DNA of 60,280 bases from Thermoplasma sp. (lineage in GTDB: Archaea > Thermoplasmatota > Thermoplasmata > Thermoplasmatales > Thermoplasmataceae): assembly GCF_008709555.1 (NCBI RefSeq), contig NZ_VYIJ01000009.1, positions 1 to 60,280 of the forward strand, in the 5' to 3' direction. Position 1 is the stretch's first letter, and every line of letters begins with the position of its first letter. Position numbers and translations under genes: made by a program. Positions 38,140 to 46,438 of the stretch are shown in pieces. The notes beneath the pieces are model-generated. The model did not search any database. It was not told where the DNA came from and saw only the letters and a list, made by a program, of their open reading frames with translations.

Positions 38140-38213
38140 AAGGCTGGAGGAAGCTGTAGGACTCCATCTTCGGATATGAGATGAACGGGCTTCCGCCAAT
38201 GGAAAAGTTATAT
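38140..38213 (+). repeat. Structured repeat, solo copy 4
   Basis: GGAAGC (38149-38154) and GCTTCC (38189-38194) form a perfect 6-bp outer stem. Between them lie GACTCC, a CTTCGG turn and GATGAACGG, and after it CCAATGGAAAAG. The order and the trailing CCAATGGAA recur in the other three copies in this window. It lies in the 306-base gap between the regulator and a membrane protein gene; a TATA-like GTTATATAAAAG follows at once (38208-38219), and the rest of the gap shows no gene. Confidence 0.5.
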
Positions 38214-38307
38214 AAAAGATTTAAGATATGATGGTGACTATCTGGGCGATCGGATCAGCTGCGTTGATGTTGGTCCGGAAGCGAGTGAAAACGGTTAGTT
38301 CGAATAG

Positions 38308-38820
38308 ATGGTGAGCATGCGTGTAAATCTGAGGACGATATCCGCAATCGGTGCCTTAGTTGTTGTACTTTCCCTCGTCATATTTTCAGCTTCAGTTTTT
38401 TCCATATCCAGGGATACTAATGTTTACAGCATTTCATTGAACCCTGGTGAGTCAGAGAACATATCCAGGTATGCCGGCCTCAATGATTACATAACTTACA
38501 GGATAACATTCATCAACCTTACGCAGCCTCTTTCATCATACCTTATTTCTCCTTCCGGCTCACACAGCTCAGGTCATGGCATTCCGATAAACACTACGGG
38601 CAGCCTGGTTGCAGATGAAAGCGGGCCCTGGTCTCTATTCATACTTAACACAGGGAACCGGACAGTCTACCTGACCGTTGAATACACGGTTGTACCGGAA
38701 GGGATAATGTATGCTATTATAGCCGCATTCACTCTCCTTCCGATAGGTATCGTGATCATCATACTTAATCCATTGAAAAATAGGATAGATAAATGGAGAA
38801 AAAGAAGGCAGAAGATCTGA
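38308..38820 (+). CDS. Doubly anchored membrane protein with small ectodomain
   Basis: A 170-residue protein I do not recognise. There is one hydrophobic helix at residues about 12-33 and another at about 131-152. Between them lies a roughly 100-residue polar domain with several N-x-S/T sites (NIS, NLT, NTT, NRT), and the C-terminal tail is strongly basic (WRKRRQKI). This topology puts the domain outside the cell. ATG 38308 and a second ATG three codons on are both possible. Stop codons are adjacent with the convergent OB-fold gene. Confidence 0.6.
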   Translation: MVSMRVNLRTISAIGALVVVLSLVIFSASVFSISRDTNVYSISLNPGESENISRYAGLNDYITYRITFINLTQPLSSYLISPSGSHSSGHGIPINTTGSLVADESGPWSLFILNTGNRTVYLTVEYTVVPEGIMYAIIAAFTLLPIGIVIIILNPLKNRIDKWRKRRQKI

Positions 38821-39285
38821 TCATGGGCTTGCTATGAAGTATACAGTGGCCCCGTCCTCCTTCCTCTTCTCCACCTTTATGACCGTCTCCATGCCGACCT
38901 CTGGCTTCTGAATGGATTCATCGATCCATGCAAGTATGTTGAGATCCTCCTTGTCGAGATGTGCTATGCCCACAGTGTAATCTCCAAAGCTGGAGAATGA
39001 CTTCGGTTTCGCGAATATCTTCGTGAACGTCATCAGATGCCCGTGGGTATCCAGGGGATAAAACTCCATCTCTCCAGAGTAACCGCAGTCCGAGCACCAT
39101 GCCTGTGGCGGAAAGAATCTTGCGCCGCAGACAGGGCATTTAGTCCCCATTATTATGCCCTGGTCCAGGGCCTGGTAGAACTTTTCAATCCTAGAAACCG
39201 GTATCCTGTACTTTATGTCCAGTTCACGCAGGTCAAGAAGCACAGGGTTCTTTGTCTTTTCATCCTTCACAATGTATCCTGGCAT
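38821..39285 (-). CDS. DUF35 zinc-ribbon/OB-fold protein, thiolase partner
   Basis: A 154-residue DUF35-family protein with an N-terminal helix, a zinc ribbon (CPVCGARFFPPQAWCSDCG) and an OB fold (GHLMTFTKIFAKPKSF...YTVGIAHLD). In archaea such proteins hold acetoacetyl-CoA thiolase and HMG-CoA synthase in one complex, passing the CoA intermediate. It lies 9 bases after the thiolase stop, and GAGGTGA precedes its ATG by 6 bases, as expected for an internal operon gene. Confidence 0.88.
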   Translation of the reverse strand: MPGYIVKDEKTKNPVLLDLRELDIKYRIPVSRIEKFYQALDQGIIMGTKCPVCGARFFPPQAWCSDCGYSGEMEFYPLDTHGHLMTFTKIFAKPKSFSSFGDYTVGIAHLDKEDLNILAWIDESIQKPEVGMETVIKVEKRKEDGATVYFIASP

Positions 39286-39294
39286 TTTTTCACC

Positions 39295-40467
39295 TCATAT
39301 CGAATAAACTGTCACGTATGCATAATGGCCCGTTCCGCCGACGTTGTGTGTCAGGAACCTTCCGTTCTTCACGTCTATCTGCCTTCCGGGTTCCGCTTTC
39401 CTCAGCAGCTGTTTTGATGCTTCCACAGCCATGGCCACACCGGTTGCACCTATGGGATGGCCCTTTGATATCAGACCGCCATCAACGTTCACGGGTATTT
39501 TTCCACCTATGTAGGTTTCCCCGTTCCTCAGCATATCAAGGCCCCTGCCCCTCTCAGCGAAGCCAAGATCCTCGTATGCCAGCACCTCGGCGATGGAGAA
39601 GCAGTCATGCACATCCGCACCGTCGATGAACCTGTATGGTTTTTCCGCATCTATCTTCGCCATCCTGTAGGCTTTCGATGCGGCTTCCCTTGCAGCCTCT
39701 ATGTGCACAAAATCGTTCCTCTTGCTGAGATTGGCTGTTCCGAGGTTAGATCCTATGCTATCTATCCAGATCGGCGTATCAGTGTACTGCTTGGCGATAT
39801 CCTCCGATGCCATGATAACAGCTGCGGACCCATCGGTTATTGGCGAAGAGTCATATAGCTTAAGCGGAGATGCTATGTATCTGCTCTTCATCACATCCTC
39901 AACCGTTATCTCATTTCCGAAATGGGCTATCGGGTTGAGATGCGCATAGTGGTGGTTCTTAACAGATACCAGCGCCAGATCCTCCTCCTTTCCAGAGTAT
40001 CTATTAAGGTACGCGGTGGCGTACAGGGCATAATAACCTGGAAATGTGAGCCCAAAGAACTCGTATTCCCAGAGAAAATTGCCTGCCCTACCGATGAGTT
40101 CTATTGCGGTTTCGCTCTCCACCTCATTCATCTTCTCTATGCCGACTGCGATTGCGATCTTCGATCTCTCTGATCTTATGGCGTCATAAGCGGAGGCAAT
40201 GGCTGAACTCCCACTCGCACATGCAGCCTCTACTCTGTGAAGCCCGGCGTTCTTTATACCCAAAACCTCTCCAGCCACTACTGCAGGGAGTTCCTCCGAG
40301 CTCCACATTCCCATGTTGGATACAACCATGTAATCGATGTCCTTCTTATCCACACCACTTGATCTTATAGCTTCTGATCCGGCCTCCCATATGAGGTCGT
40401 ACATCGATGCATCCGTCCTTTTGCCGAATTTACTGATGCCATAACCGATGATTCCTACCCTGTTCAT
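39295..40467 (-). CDS. Thiolase-family acetyl-CoA acetyltransferase, archaeal type
   Basis: A 390-residue thiolase of the SCP-x/archaeal branch. VEAACASGSSAIASAYDAI holds the nucleophile Cys, DGADVHDCFSIAEVLAYEDLG and KGHPIGATGVAMAVEASKQL hold catalytic His, and VGGTGHYAYVTVY is the final glycine loop. Together with the DUF35 partner it probably condenses acetyl-CoA to acetoacetyl-CoA for the mevalonate route to isoprenoid lipids; HMG-CoA synthase is not within the window. A TATA-like TATTATTTAT about 26 bases before ATG indicates a leaderless start. Confidence 0.88.
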   Translation of the reverse strand: MNRVGIIGYGISKFGKRTDASMYDLIWEAGSEAIRSSGVDKKDIDYMVVSNMGMWSSEELPAVVAGEVLGIKNAGLHRVEAACASGSSAIASAYDAIRSERSKIAIAVGIEKMNEVESETAIELIGRAGNFLWEYEFFGLTFPGYYALYATAYLNRYSGKEEDLALVSVKNHHYAHLNPIAHFGNEITVEDVMKSRYIASPLKLYDSSPITDGSAAVIMASEDIAKQYTDTPIWIDSIGSNLGTANLSKRNDFVHIEAAREAASKAYRMAKIDAEKPYRFIDGADVHDCFSIAEVLAYEDLGFAERGRGLDMLRNGETYIGGKIPVNVDGGLISKGHPIGATGVAMAVEASKQLLRKAEPGRQIDVKNGRFLTHNVGGTGHYAYVTVYSI

Positions 40468-40556
40468 TGATCATTGTATGCCTTCTCAATATAAATAATA
40501 CTATAGAAACAGAACGTGCACATGCTTTTATTCATAGCATAATACACAACGCTTAA

Positions 40557-41426
40557 ATGCCGTTCATCAATATGAAAGGGATGCAAACAGCGGAGTTCGA
40601 TGGCACCGGCGTAAAGGTATCCGTCATTGGCGTTGGCACATGGTCCCTGGAAGGCCCCAGGTCTGAGAATATCCGATCCATAAGATATGCCCTGGATCAC
40701 GGCGTTAACTTCATTGATACAGCTGAAATGTATGGTACTGAAGACATCGTCGGCGAGGCCATAAAGGGTTATCGCAGGGAGGATCTCTTCATAGCCACGA
40801 AGGTATGGCCCACCCACTTTTCCTATCATGACGTCATAAAGTCCTGCAATGATAGTTTGAAAAAACTGGGTACAGATTACATTGATCTCTACCAGCTCCA
40901 CTGGCCCAATTCGTCCATAAGCATTAAGGAGACCATGAGTGCCATGGAGAAACTGGTTGACGAGGGCCTGATCAGGTACATAGGTGTGAGCAATTTCTCT
41001 GTGGATGAGACGAAGGATGCAATGAAGGCTCTGGCTAAGAACAGGATAGTCTCAAACCAGCTCGAATACAACGTGGCAACAAGGGAGATCGAGGATGAAG
41101 GCATCTATGATTTCTGCAGGAAAAATGGAATGGCCATCATAGCCTACAGCCCGCTGTCCCATGGAAAGATCTTCGGGAATGCTATGATCTACAATGCGCT
41201 TGAGGAGATAGGCAGGAAATATGGTAAGAAACCTGCTCAGGTGGCACTCAACTGGATCATCAGGAAGGGTGCGTTTCCTATCCCGAAGGCCAGCAATCTG
41301 GATCACATGGCCGAAAACGTTGAATCAGCTGATTTCAACCTGTCCGATGATGACATGAAGATTCTCGATTCCCTTTACCGAAAGCACCCCATCAGATCCA
41401 TAGCGAGCAGGTACAGGACCCACTGA
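40557..41426 (+). CDS. Aldo/keto reductase
   Basis: A 289-residue (beta/alpha)8 oxidoreductase. VIGVGTWSLEG, FIDTAEMYGTEDIVGEAI (catalytic Asp and Tyr), LFIATKVWPTHFS (Lys and the downstream His), YIDLYQLHWPN and YIGVSNFS follow the aldo/keto reductase order, with IPKASNLDHMAEN near the C-terminus for NADP binding. Substrate unknown. Monocistronic, divergent from the thiolase pair. Confidence 0.9.
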   Translation: MPFINMKGMQTAEFDGTGVKVSVIGVGTWSLEGPRSENIRSIRYALDHGVNFIDTAEMYGTEDIVGEAIKGYRREDLFIATKVWPTHFSYHDVIKSCNDSLKKLGTDYIDLYQLHWPNSSISIKETMSAMEKLVDEGLIRYIGVSNFSVDETKDAMKALAKNRIVSNQLEYNVATREIEDEGIYDFCRKNGMAIIAYSPLSHGKIFGNAMIYNALEEIGRKYGKKPAQVALNWIIRKGAFPIPKASNLDHMAENVESADFNLSDDDMKILDSLYRKHPIRSIASRYRTH

Positions 41427-41541
41427 AATTGCATCTGTATAGGATCATGGAGATGAATCGTTAGATTGCTGAATCCGGAAACAAGCGAAATTTCGAACTT
41501 CGGAAATAAAAATTTTAATACTGTATTGCACTAACTTGTCG

Positions 41542-41561
41542 TACCAGTTTCAAGACTGGTA
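41542..41561 (+). promoter_or_regulatory. 7-bp inverted repeat just before the PLP-lyase start
   Basis: TACCAGT-TTCAAG-ACTGGTA is a perfect 7-bp inverted repeat with a 6-base loop, ending one base before ATG 41563. As RNA it would form a hairpin covering the ribosome landing site; as DNA it has operator symmetry. No Shine-Dalgarno motif lies in the remaining space. Confidence 0.4.
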
Positions 41562-41562
41562 G

Positions 41563-42519
41563 ATGAGAATGGAAGAACTGCTAAACGTTGAGGCAAAACC
41601 CCCGGGGCGTACGCCCACAATAAAAGCGTATGCACTTGGGAAGAAGCTCCATCTGAACAGCCTTTTTTTGAAGTTCGAGGGAGCTAACGCAACAGGAACT
41701 CAGAAGGATCGTATCTCTGAGGCGCATGTTATAAATGCAATACGTGGAGACTACAACGGGATCGCCGTGGGTACATGTGGAAACTACGGTGCTTCCATAG
41801 CTTATTTTGCGCACAGATATGGCGTGAAGTCATACATCGGAATACCAAGATCGTATTCGCATGACAGGACAGACTTCATGCAGTCTGAGCAAGCAGAGAT
41901 CCTCTACTATGACGGCAAATACGAGGAAACGGTTGATTACATCAGGGACTTTTCCAGGGACAACGGCCTGTATGATGCAAGCCCGGGATCCGTGAACTCG
42001 TCCATCGACAAGATGATGTACGCCACCATAGCCTTCGAGATATATGAGGCGCTTGTCAGCGTTCCTTCCTATGTCATAGTTCCTGTGGGAAACGGTACAA
42101 CACTCGCAGGCATATATCATGGCTTCAGGAGGATGTACGATGAGGGTGTCATCGACCGCCTTCCGAGGATGGTCGGCGTAAGCACGTCTGGAGGAAATCC
42201 CATAGTTGATTCCTGGAAGCGTGGCTACAACAGGGTGGTCGATCTCAATCCTGATGAGATCAGGGAGACCAGCGTAAACGAACCGCTGGTATCATACAGA
42301 TCGTTCGACGGACAGGATGCCCTCAGGGCAATAAGGGAAACCCACGGCAGGGCCATGTACGTCAGCGACGAGGAGATGGTTTACTACTCCAACCTCATAT
42401 ACAGGGAGGAGGGCCTTAACCCGCTGCCAGCTTCGGCTTCGGCGGTGGCTGCAATAGGCCATATCAAGATAAAGCCAGATGAAACTGTTGTCTCTGTCAT
42501 AACTGGGAGGCAGATATAA
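41563..42519 (+). CDS. Threonine synthase-like PLP-dependent enzyme
   Basis: A 318-residue fold-type II PLP enzyme. GANATGTQKDRISEAH holds the Schiff-base Lys, AVGTCGNYGASIAYFA is the substrate Asn loop, VIVPVGNGTTLAGIYHG is the PLP phosphate-binding glycine loop, and NPLPASASAVAA is near the end. It is shorter than bona fide threonine synthase (about 400) and lacks its N-terminal domain, so the reaction could be another beta- or gamma-replacement. Its TAA overlaps the ATG of the next gene by one base, tying it to a DgcN-like and then a MurL-like protein. Confidence 0.75.
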   Translation: MRMEELLNVEAKPPGRTPTIKAYALGKKLHLNSLFLKFEGANATGTQKDRISEAHVINAIRGDYNGIAVGTCGNYGASIAYFAHRYGVKSYIGIPRSYSHDRTDFMQSEQAEILYYDGKYEETVDYIRDFSRDNGLYDASPGSVNSSIDKMMYATIAFEIYEALVSVPSYVIVPVGNGTTLAGIYHGFRRMYDEGVIDRLPRMVGVSTSGGNPIVDSWKRGYNRVVDLNPDEIRETSVNEPLVSYRSFDGQDALRAIRETHGRAMYVSDEEMVYYSNLIYREEGLNPLPASASAVAAIGHIKIKPDETVVSVITGRQI

Positions 42520-43553
42520 TGGAAACTGCAACAATTTTGTCAGAAGGTGTTTTTGGTACAACATACGGAAAGACCGCAAATGGGCTTGTCAGGTACAGCA
42601 AGCGCTACAAGATACTGTCAGTGATAGACTCAAGGCTGGCCGGACAGGACGCCGGCAACGTGCTCATGCACAGGTATGCAGGAATACCGATAATATCAGG
42701 CGTTGAGGAGGGCCTTCGGGGCGGCGCAGAGACGCTCATAGTCGGGATCGCTTCCGACGGAGGAGTGCTTCCGGACAGCTACAGGCCATACATAAAGACA
42801 GCCATAAACCACGGGATGAATATAGTGAGCGGCCTGCATGACTTCATAAGCGATGATCCTGAGTTCGCGAAGCTTGCAAAGCGCACCGGATCCAAGATAA
42901 CCGATGTCAGGAAGATGTTCAAGGACAGGAAGTACTTCTTCACCGGAAACATAGAGAAGGTGAAGGCAAAGAAGATAGCTGTCCTGGGAACGGACAGCGC
43001 CATAGGGAAGCGTACAACGGCGATATACCTCAACCGCGCCATGAAGGCGATAGGCAAGAAGAGCGTCATGATCGGTACGGGCCAGACCTCGTGGATGCAG
43101 GGCTTCAAGTATACGGTGGTTATAGACGCCATAGTCAATGACTTTGTGGCAGGCGCTCTGGAATCCATAACATACGAGGCATGGGACGCTGAGAGGCCAG
43201 ACTACATGTTCATAGAGGGCCAGGGTTCCGTCCTGCATCCTGCATACCCTGGAAGCTTTGAGATCATAGGCGCAACCAGGCCGGATGCCATAATACTCCA
43301 GCATGCACCGATGAGAAAGTACTTCGACGGCTTCCCCGGATATGAGATACCGCCACTTGAAAAGTTCATAAACATACTCGAGCTGCTGTCAAACAAGCGC
43401 GTCATAGCCATAGCTCTGAACACGGAGAATATGGATGAATCCATGATCAAGGAGGAGAAGTCGAGGCTCCAGGCCAAGTTCGGGATACCTGTTTTCGATC
43501 CATTGCAGAGGCTTTCCTCGGTAACAAGAGAGATAGACAGCTACAAGATCTGA
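42519..43553 (+). CDS. DUF1611 protein, DgcN-like (D-glutamate N-acetyltransferase family)
   Basis: A 344-residue DUF1611 protein. A Rossmann-like N-terminal domain (LVRYSKRYKILSVIDSRLAG) is followed by a P-loop-like KIAVLGTDSAIGKRTTAIYL and by FIEGQGSVLHPAYPGSFEII, the family signature. Bacterial DgcN is reported to acetylate D-glutamate in a D-glutamate breakdown route with the racemase DgcA. The archaeal member may act on a related acidic substrate. Tightly coupled to the PLP enzyme upstream; a run of T and a TTG-started gene follow. Confidence 0.7.
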   Translation: METATILSEGVFGTTYGKTANGLVRYSKRYKILSVIDSRLAGQDAGNVLMHRYAGIPIISGVEEGLRGGAETLIVGIASDGGVLPDSYRPYIKTAINHGMNIVSGLHDFISDDPEFAKLAKRTGSKITDVRKMFKDRKYFFTGNIEKVKAKKIAVLGTDSAIGKRTTAIYLNRAMKAIGKKSVMIGTGQTSWMQGFKYTVVIDAIVNDFVAGALESITYEAWDAERPDYMFIEGQGSVLHPAYPGSFEIIGATRPDAIILQHAPMRKYFDGFPGYEIPPLEKFINILELLSNKRVIAIALNTENMDESMIKEEKSRLQAKFGIPVFDPLQRLSSVTREIDSYKI

Positions 43554-43583
43554 ATCATTTTTTTCAATTTTTGGTGATATATT

Positions 43584-45017
43584 TTGAATACAAGCGTTGA
43601 GAATTCAAGAAGTTACTACGAAAAGGTGCGACAGTTTGATACCATCGACGTCAGCATCGACTCCGTAACAGACAGGAGGATCAGGGCCAGGATCGATGCT
43701 GATAGACTTTCTTTCAATCTGTACTTTGATTATGATGAGGATGTACCACTGGATGAACGGGTTGCCGGAATGATTGCATCGCTTCCAGTGGTCAACTATG
43801 CATACTTCACAAGGGAGATAAGACTCAATTTCCCAGTATCGGAGAGCTTCCTTCATCAGGTCCGCGAGTTCGTAAGGATAAACAACATCGAGACGTTCAT
43901 AAACAGCATAGTAAGGAGAAGGTACGAGTTCTTCAGGAAGCAGTACCTTCCTTGCGATAATGATATAACGCAGGAGAACGCCGAGGGACATACCCTAGTA
44001 AGTGCCAAGGATACTTACAGGGACAATGCAGTGAAGTTTGAACCGGATAGAAACATGGTGGCAGTCATGTCGTCTGGTGGCAAGGAGAGCCTTACCACGT
44101 TCGGTATGCTCAGGGAGATCGGCGCGGAAGTGTTTCCGGTGTTCTTCAACGAATCCGGGGGCCACTGGAAGACCGCCAAGGTGGCCTACGACTACATGAA
44201 AAAAAATTACAGCAACGTGCACAGGGTCTGGTCCAACGTCGACAGGTTCTATGCTTTCATGAACAGGAACATGCCGATGCTCGACCAGAGAGAGATAAGA
44301 AAGACCGCGGACAGTTACCCGATACAGATGTTCATATTCCCAGTCTACGTCTTTTCAATGCTGCCCTATATTCTGAAATACGGAATAGGAAACATAGCCC
44401 TCGGCGATGAATTTGACGATCCGCTGTATCAGGAAGATTACAGAGGCATAAGACACTTCTACGGCGTCTATGACCAGACGAATGAGTTCAATGATACCGT
44501 TTCGGATCTTCTGGCCAGAAACGGCATGCCTGTCAGGGTATTCTCCGCCGTCTATCCCATATTCGGTACGCTTGTCGAGAAGATACTTGTCAACCGCTAT
44601 CCAGAACTGCTCAGGGTGCAGAGGTCATGCCACCTGTGCCATTATGAGGGCAACGAGGTCGTACCATGCGGCAGATGCACAAAGTGCCTGGGCGTCCTTC
44701 TGTTCATGATCAACGCTGGTGCCGATCCAACCGTTGCGGGCTACAGGCCAGACGCCGTCAGGGACCTGAGGAATAACCTTGAGAGCGCAAACATGCGCCT
44801 CGATCCAGTTGAACTTGAGTACCTAAAAAGATCGGTATTCCTCGGGCAGAAAGGAGAGAGCCATGTAGAAGGCATACATCTGATTCCAGGAGAAGATCGC
44901 CCATTTGCCAGCGTTCCTGACCAGTTTCGGGATGGCGTCATGCGCATAATAGCCCAGTACGCAAGCGGCATCTACAGGATCGATGGCGGGTCGTGGAGGA
45001 AGATCCGGGCACAGTAG
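43584..45017 (+). CDS. MurL-like ATP-pyrophosphatase-type protein
   Basis: A 477-residue protein with an ATP-PPase loop, VAVMSSGGKESLTTFGMLRE (around residue 155), and a Cys-rich stretch CHLCHYEGNEVVPCGRCTKC (around residue 350) fit for a metal. The layout and motifs resemble my recollection of MurL, the bacterial enzyme that uses ATP to epimerise the terminal L-Glu of UDP-MurNAc-dipeptide to D-Glu; I cannot verify this. Thermoplasma has no murein, so the substrate must differ. The start is TTG 43584: GGTGAT at 43573-43578 is 5 bases upstream and no ATG fits. Follows the DgcN-like gene by 30 bases. Confidence 0.6.
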   Translation: MNTSVENSRSYYEKVRQFDTIDVSIDSVTDRRIRARIDADRLSFNLYFDYDEDVPLDERVAGMIASLPVVNYAYFTREIRLNFPVSESFLHQVREFVRINNIETFINSIVRRRYEFFRKQYLPCDNDITQENAEGHTLVSAKDTYRDNAVKFEPDRNMVAVMSSGGKESLTTFGMLREIGAEVFPVFFNESGGHWKTAKVAYDYMKKNYSNVHRVWSNVDRFYAFMNRNMPMLDQREIRKTADSYPIQMFIFPVYVFSMLPYILKYGIGNIALGDEFDDPLYQEDYRGIRHFYGVYDQTNEFNDTVSDLLARNGMPVRVFSAVYPIFGTLVEKILVNRYPELLRVQRSCHLCHYEGNEVVPCGRCTKCLGVLLFMINAGADPTVAGYRPDAVRDLRNNLESANMRLDPVELEYLKRSVFLGQKGESHVEGIHLIPGEDRPFASVPDQFRDGVMRIIAQYASGIYRIDGGSWRKIRAQ

Positions 45018-45018
45018 T

Positions 45019-45510
45019 TCAGAAATAAGCCTTTTCTATCTCCGGAATTTTTTCCGGATCCGCCTCGCGGTATTCGTCAAGCGGGTTTCTGTTAAGCTGT
45101 ATGAAGTTCATGCCCCAGGTGTACTTTGACAGGATCATGGATGCCTCGTCTCCATGGCCTGTTATATAAAGTGCTGCTGCAACGGCCTCTATTGATGATA
45201 ACTTCTCAAGCTTCCCGTAGTTGACAGGATTTGCGGCAAGCAGCTTTGGGAGCCTGCGGCCGTGAGCGAAATGCATATCGATGAACGTCTCCTGCCTGTT
45301 CCATGATCCCTCGATCACGCATATTCCGTCTCTTTCCATCATCGGGCCGTCATACTTCGACAGTATCCTATCGGCAGAAGGCGTGAGCGTTATCTTTTCC
45401 CTTGCAGCGCTTGGGCTTATCCTCCTTGCCAGCCCGAACCTTTCTAGTTTCCTCATGGTTGATTTTTTCGGATCGTCCTGTCTGAGGTAGATGAAGTAGA
45501 TCTGGATCAT
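45019..45510 (-). CDS. tsr3: Tsr3-like rRNA aminocarboxypropyltransferase
   Basis: A 163-residue DUF367/Tsr3 protein. The segments seen are RQDDPKKSTMRKLERFGLAR at the N-terminus, then CVIEGSWNRQE, GRRLPKLLAANPVNYGKLEK and LSSIEAVAAALYITG. The family transfers the aminocarboxypropyl group of SAM to a hypermodified pseudouridine in small-subunit rRNA. Its ATG overlaps the stop of the upstream dtdA gene by 4 bases, so both are in one minus-strand unit. Confidence 0.88.
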   Translation of the reverse strand: MIQIYFIYLRQDDPKKSTMRKLERFGLARRISPSAAREKITLTPSADRILSKYDGPMMERDGICVIEGSWNRQETFIDMHFAHGRRLPKLLAANPVNYGKLEKLSSIEAVAAALYITGHGDEASMILSKYTWGMNFIQLNRNPLDEYREADPEKIPEIEKAYF

Positions 45511-46277
45511 ATGGTTATCAATTCGAGTGAATGTTCATCGACGTATTTCTTGACCATCTCCCTGACGTTTCCGCGTGTACCCTTCCTGTCCATTACGAAG
45601 CCCCTGCATCCCGGCGTCCTCTTCACGGCCATATCTATCTCCCAGGCCTCAAGAGCGTCGTGATCATGCTTCGATATTATGTGGCCTATGTTGACGCTGT
45701 TCTCCCTGAAATAATCCTTTATCTTAGGGGCGTAGTGGCCCCCGCCAACTCCAACGAAGTTATCGTAATCGCGTATATCCGGATTCATCACCGCATCCAC
45801 CGTGGTGCTCAGGGCCTCAGGATCGTTCCATTCGTTTTCGGTCGTGCCTATCTCAACGTAGTAGTTCGGTATATCGAATATCGGCCCATGGTGAGTGGCC
45901 TCGAACGTTACTTCAAACTTGTTGCCGCTGTAAGATTCCATCATCTTCCTGAGCGTACCAGACATGATCTTTGGGCATGAGATGTTTATAGTCCTTGGCT
46001 TTCCGCCTAGATCTGCTGACGGGCCGAAGTTACCCGTGGGATGGGCGGTCACCGACTTCACATCAGCGGCTGAGGAATGCCTCGAAAGAACGACGACGTA
46101 ATCATACTTTCCGGAAAGGGTCATATCGTGGAATATGTGCCTGTCCTCTATTACCATAAGATCGAAATCGCCATGGTTCAGAATTCCATCCCTCTCTGAG
46201 AACTCATACTTTTCAGTGAGGTAATCCAGCATCTTTACACTTGCAGGATCCGATCTGGAAGCTATTATCAGGTGCAT
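45507..46277 (-). CDS. dtdA: D-aminoacyl-tRNA deacylase, archaeal type
   Basis: A 256-residue DtdA (DTD2) protein. SRHSSAADVKSVTAHPTGNFG, FEATHHGPIFDIPNYYVEIG and GVGGGHYAPKIKDYF are the three conserved blocks, with metal-binding His and Glu residues. It frees tRNA from D-amino acids or other chiral mistakes. ATG 46277 is preferred; a GTG two codons upstream (46283) is the alternative. First gene of the dtdA-tsr3 pair, next to the MurL-like gene on the other strand. Confidence 0.9.
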   Translation of the reverse strand: MHLIIASRSDPASVKMLDYLTEKYEFSERDGILNHGDFDLMVIEDRHIFHDMTLSGKYDYVVVLSRHSSAADVKSVTAHPTGNFGPSADLGGKPRTINISCPKIMSGTLRKMMESYSGNKFEVTFEATHHGPIFDIPNYYVEIGTTENEWNDPEALSTTVDAVMNPDIRDYDNFVGVGGGHYAPKIKDYFRENSVNIGHIISKHDHDALEAWEIDMAVKRTPGCRGFVMDRKGTRGNVREMVKKYVDEHSLELITI

Positions 46278-46438
46278 TGCCACGAATATTTTTGCAAGCT
46301 ATATGAGGATTGTCTATTTCTTCTTCTGCCAGAGAAAACCCATTTGATCCCTTTATTCGATTTGTTTTGAACAGGTTAAGAAAATGGCGGTGGCCAGTCT
46401 ATCGTGAGCAATATCCATCTTATGATATCATGCCCATG

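Noticed and set aside
42696-43304. 202-codon minus-strand frame in the DgcN-like gene
   Set aside because: Shadow of a conserved gene; no motif and no promoter.
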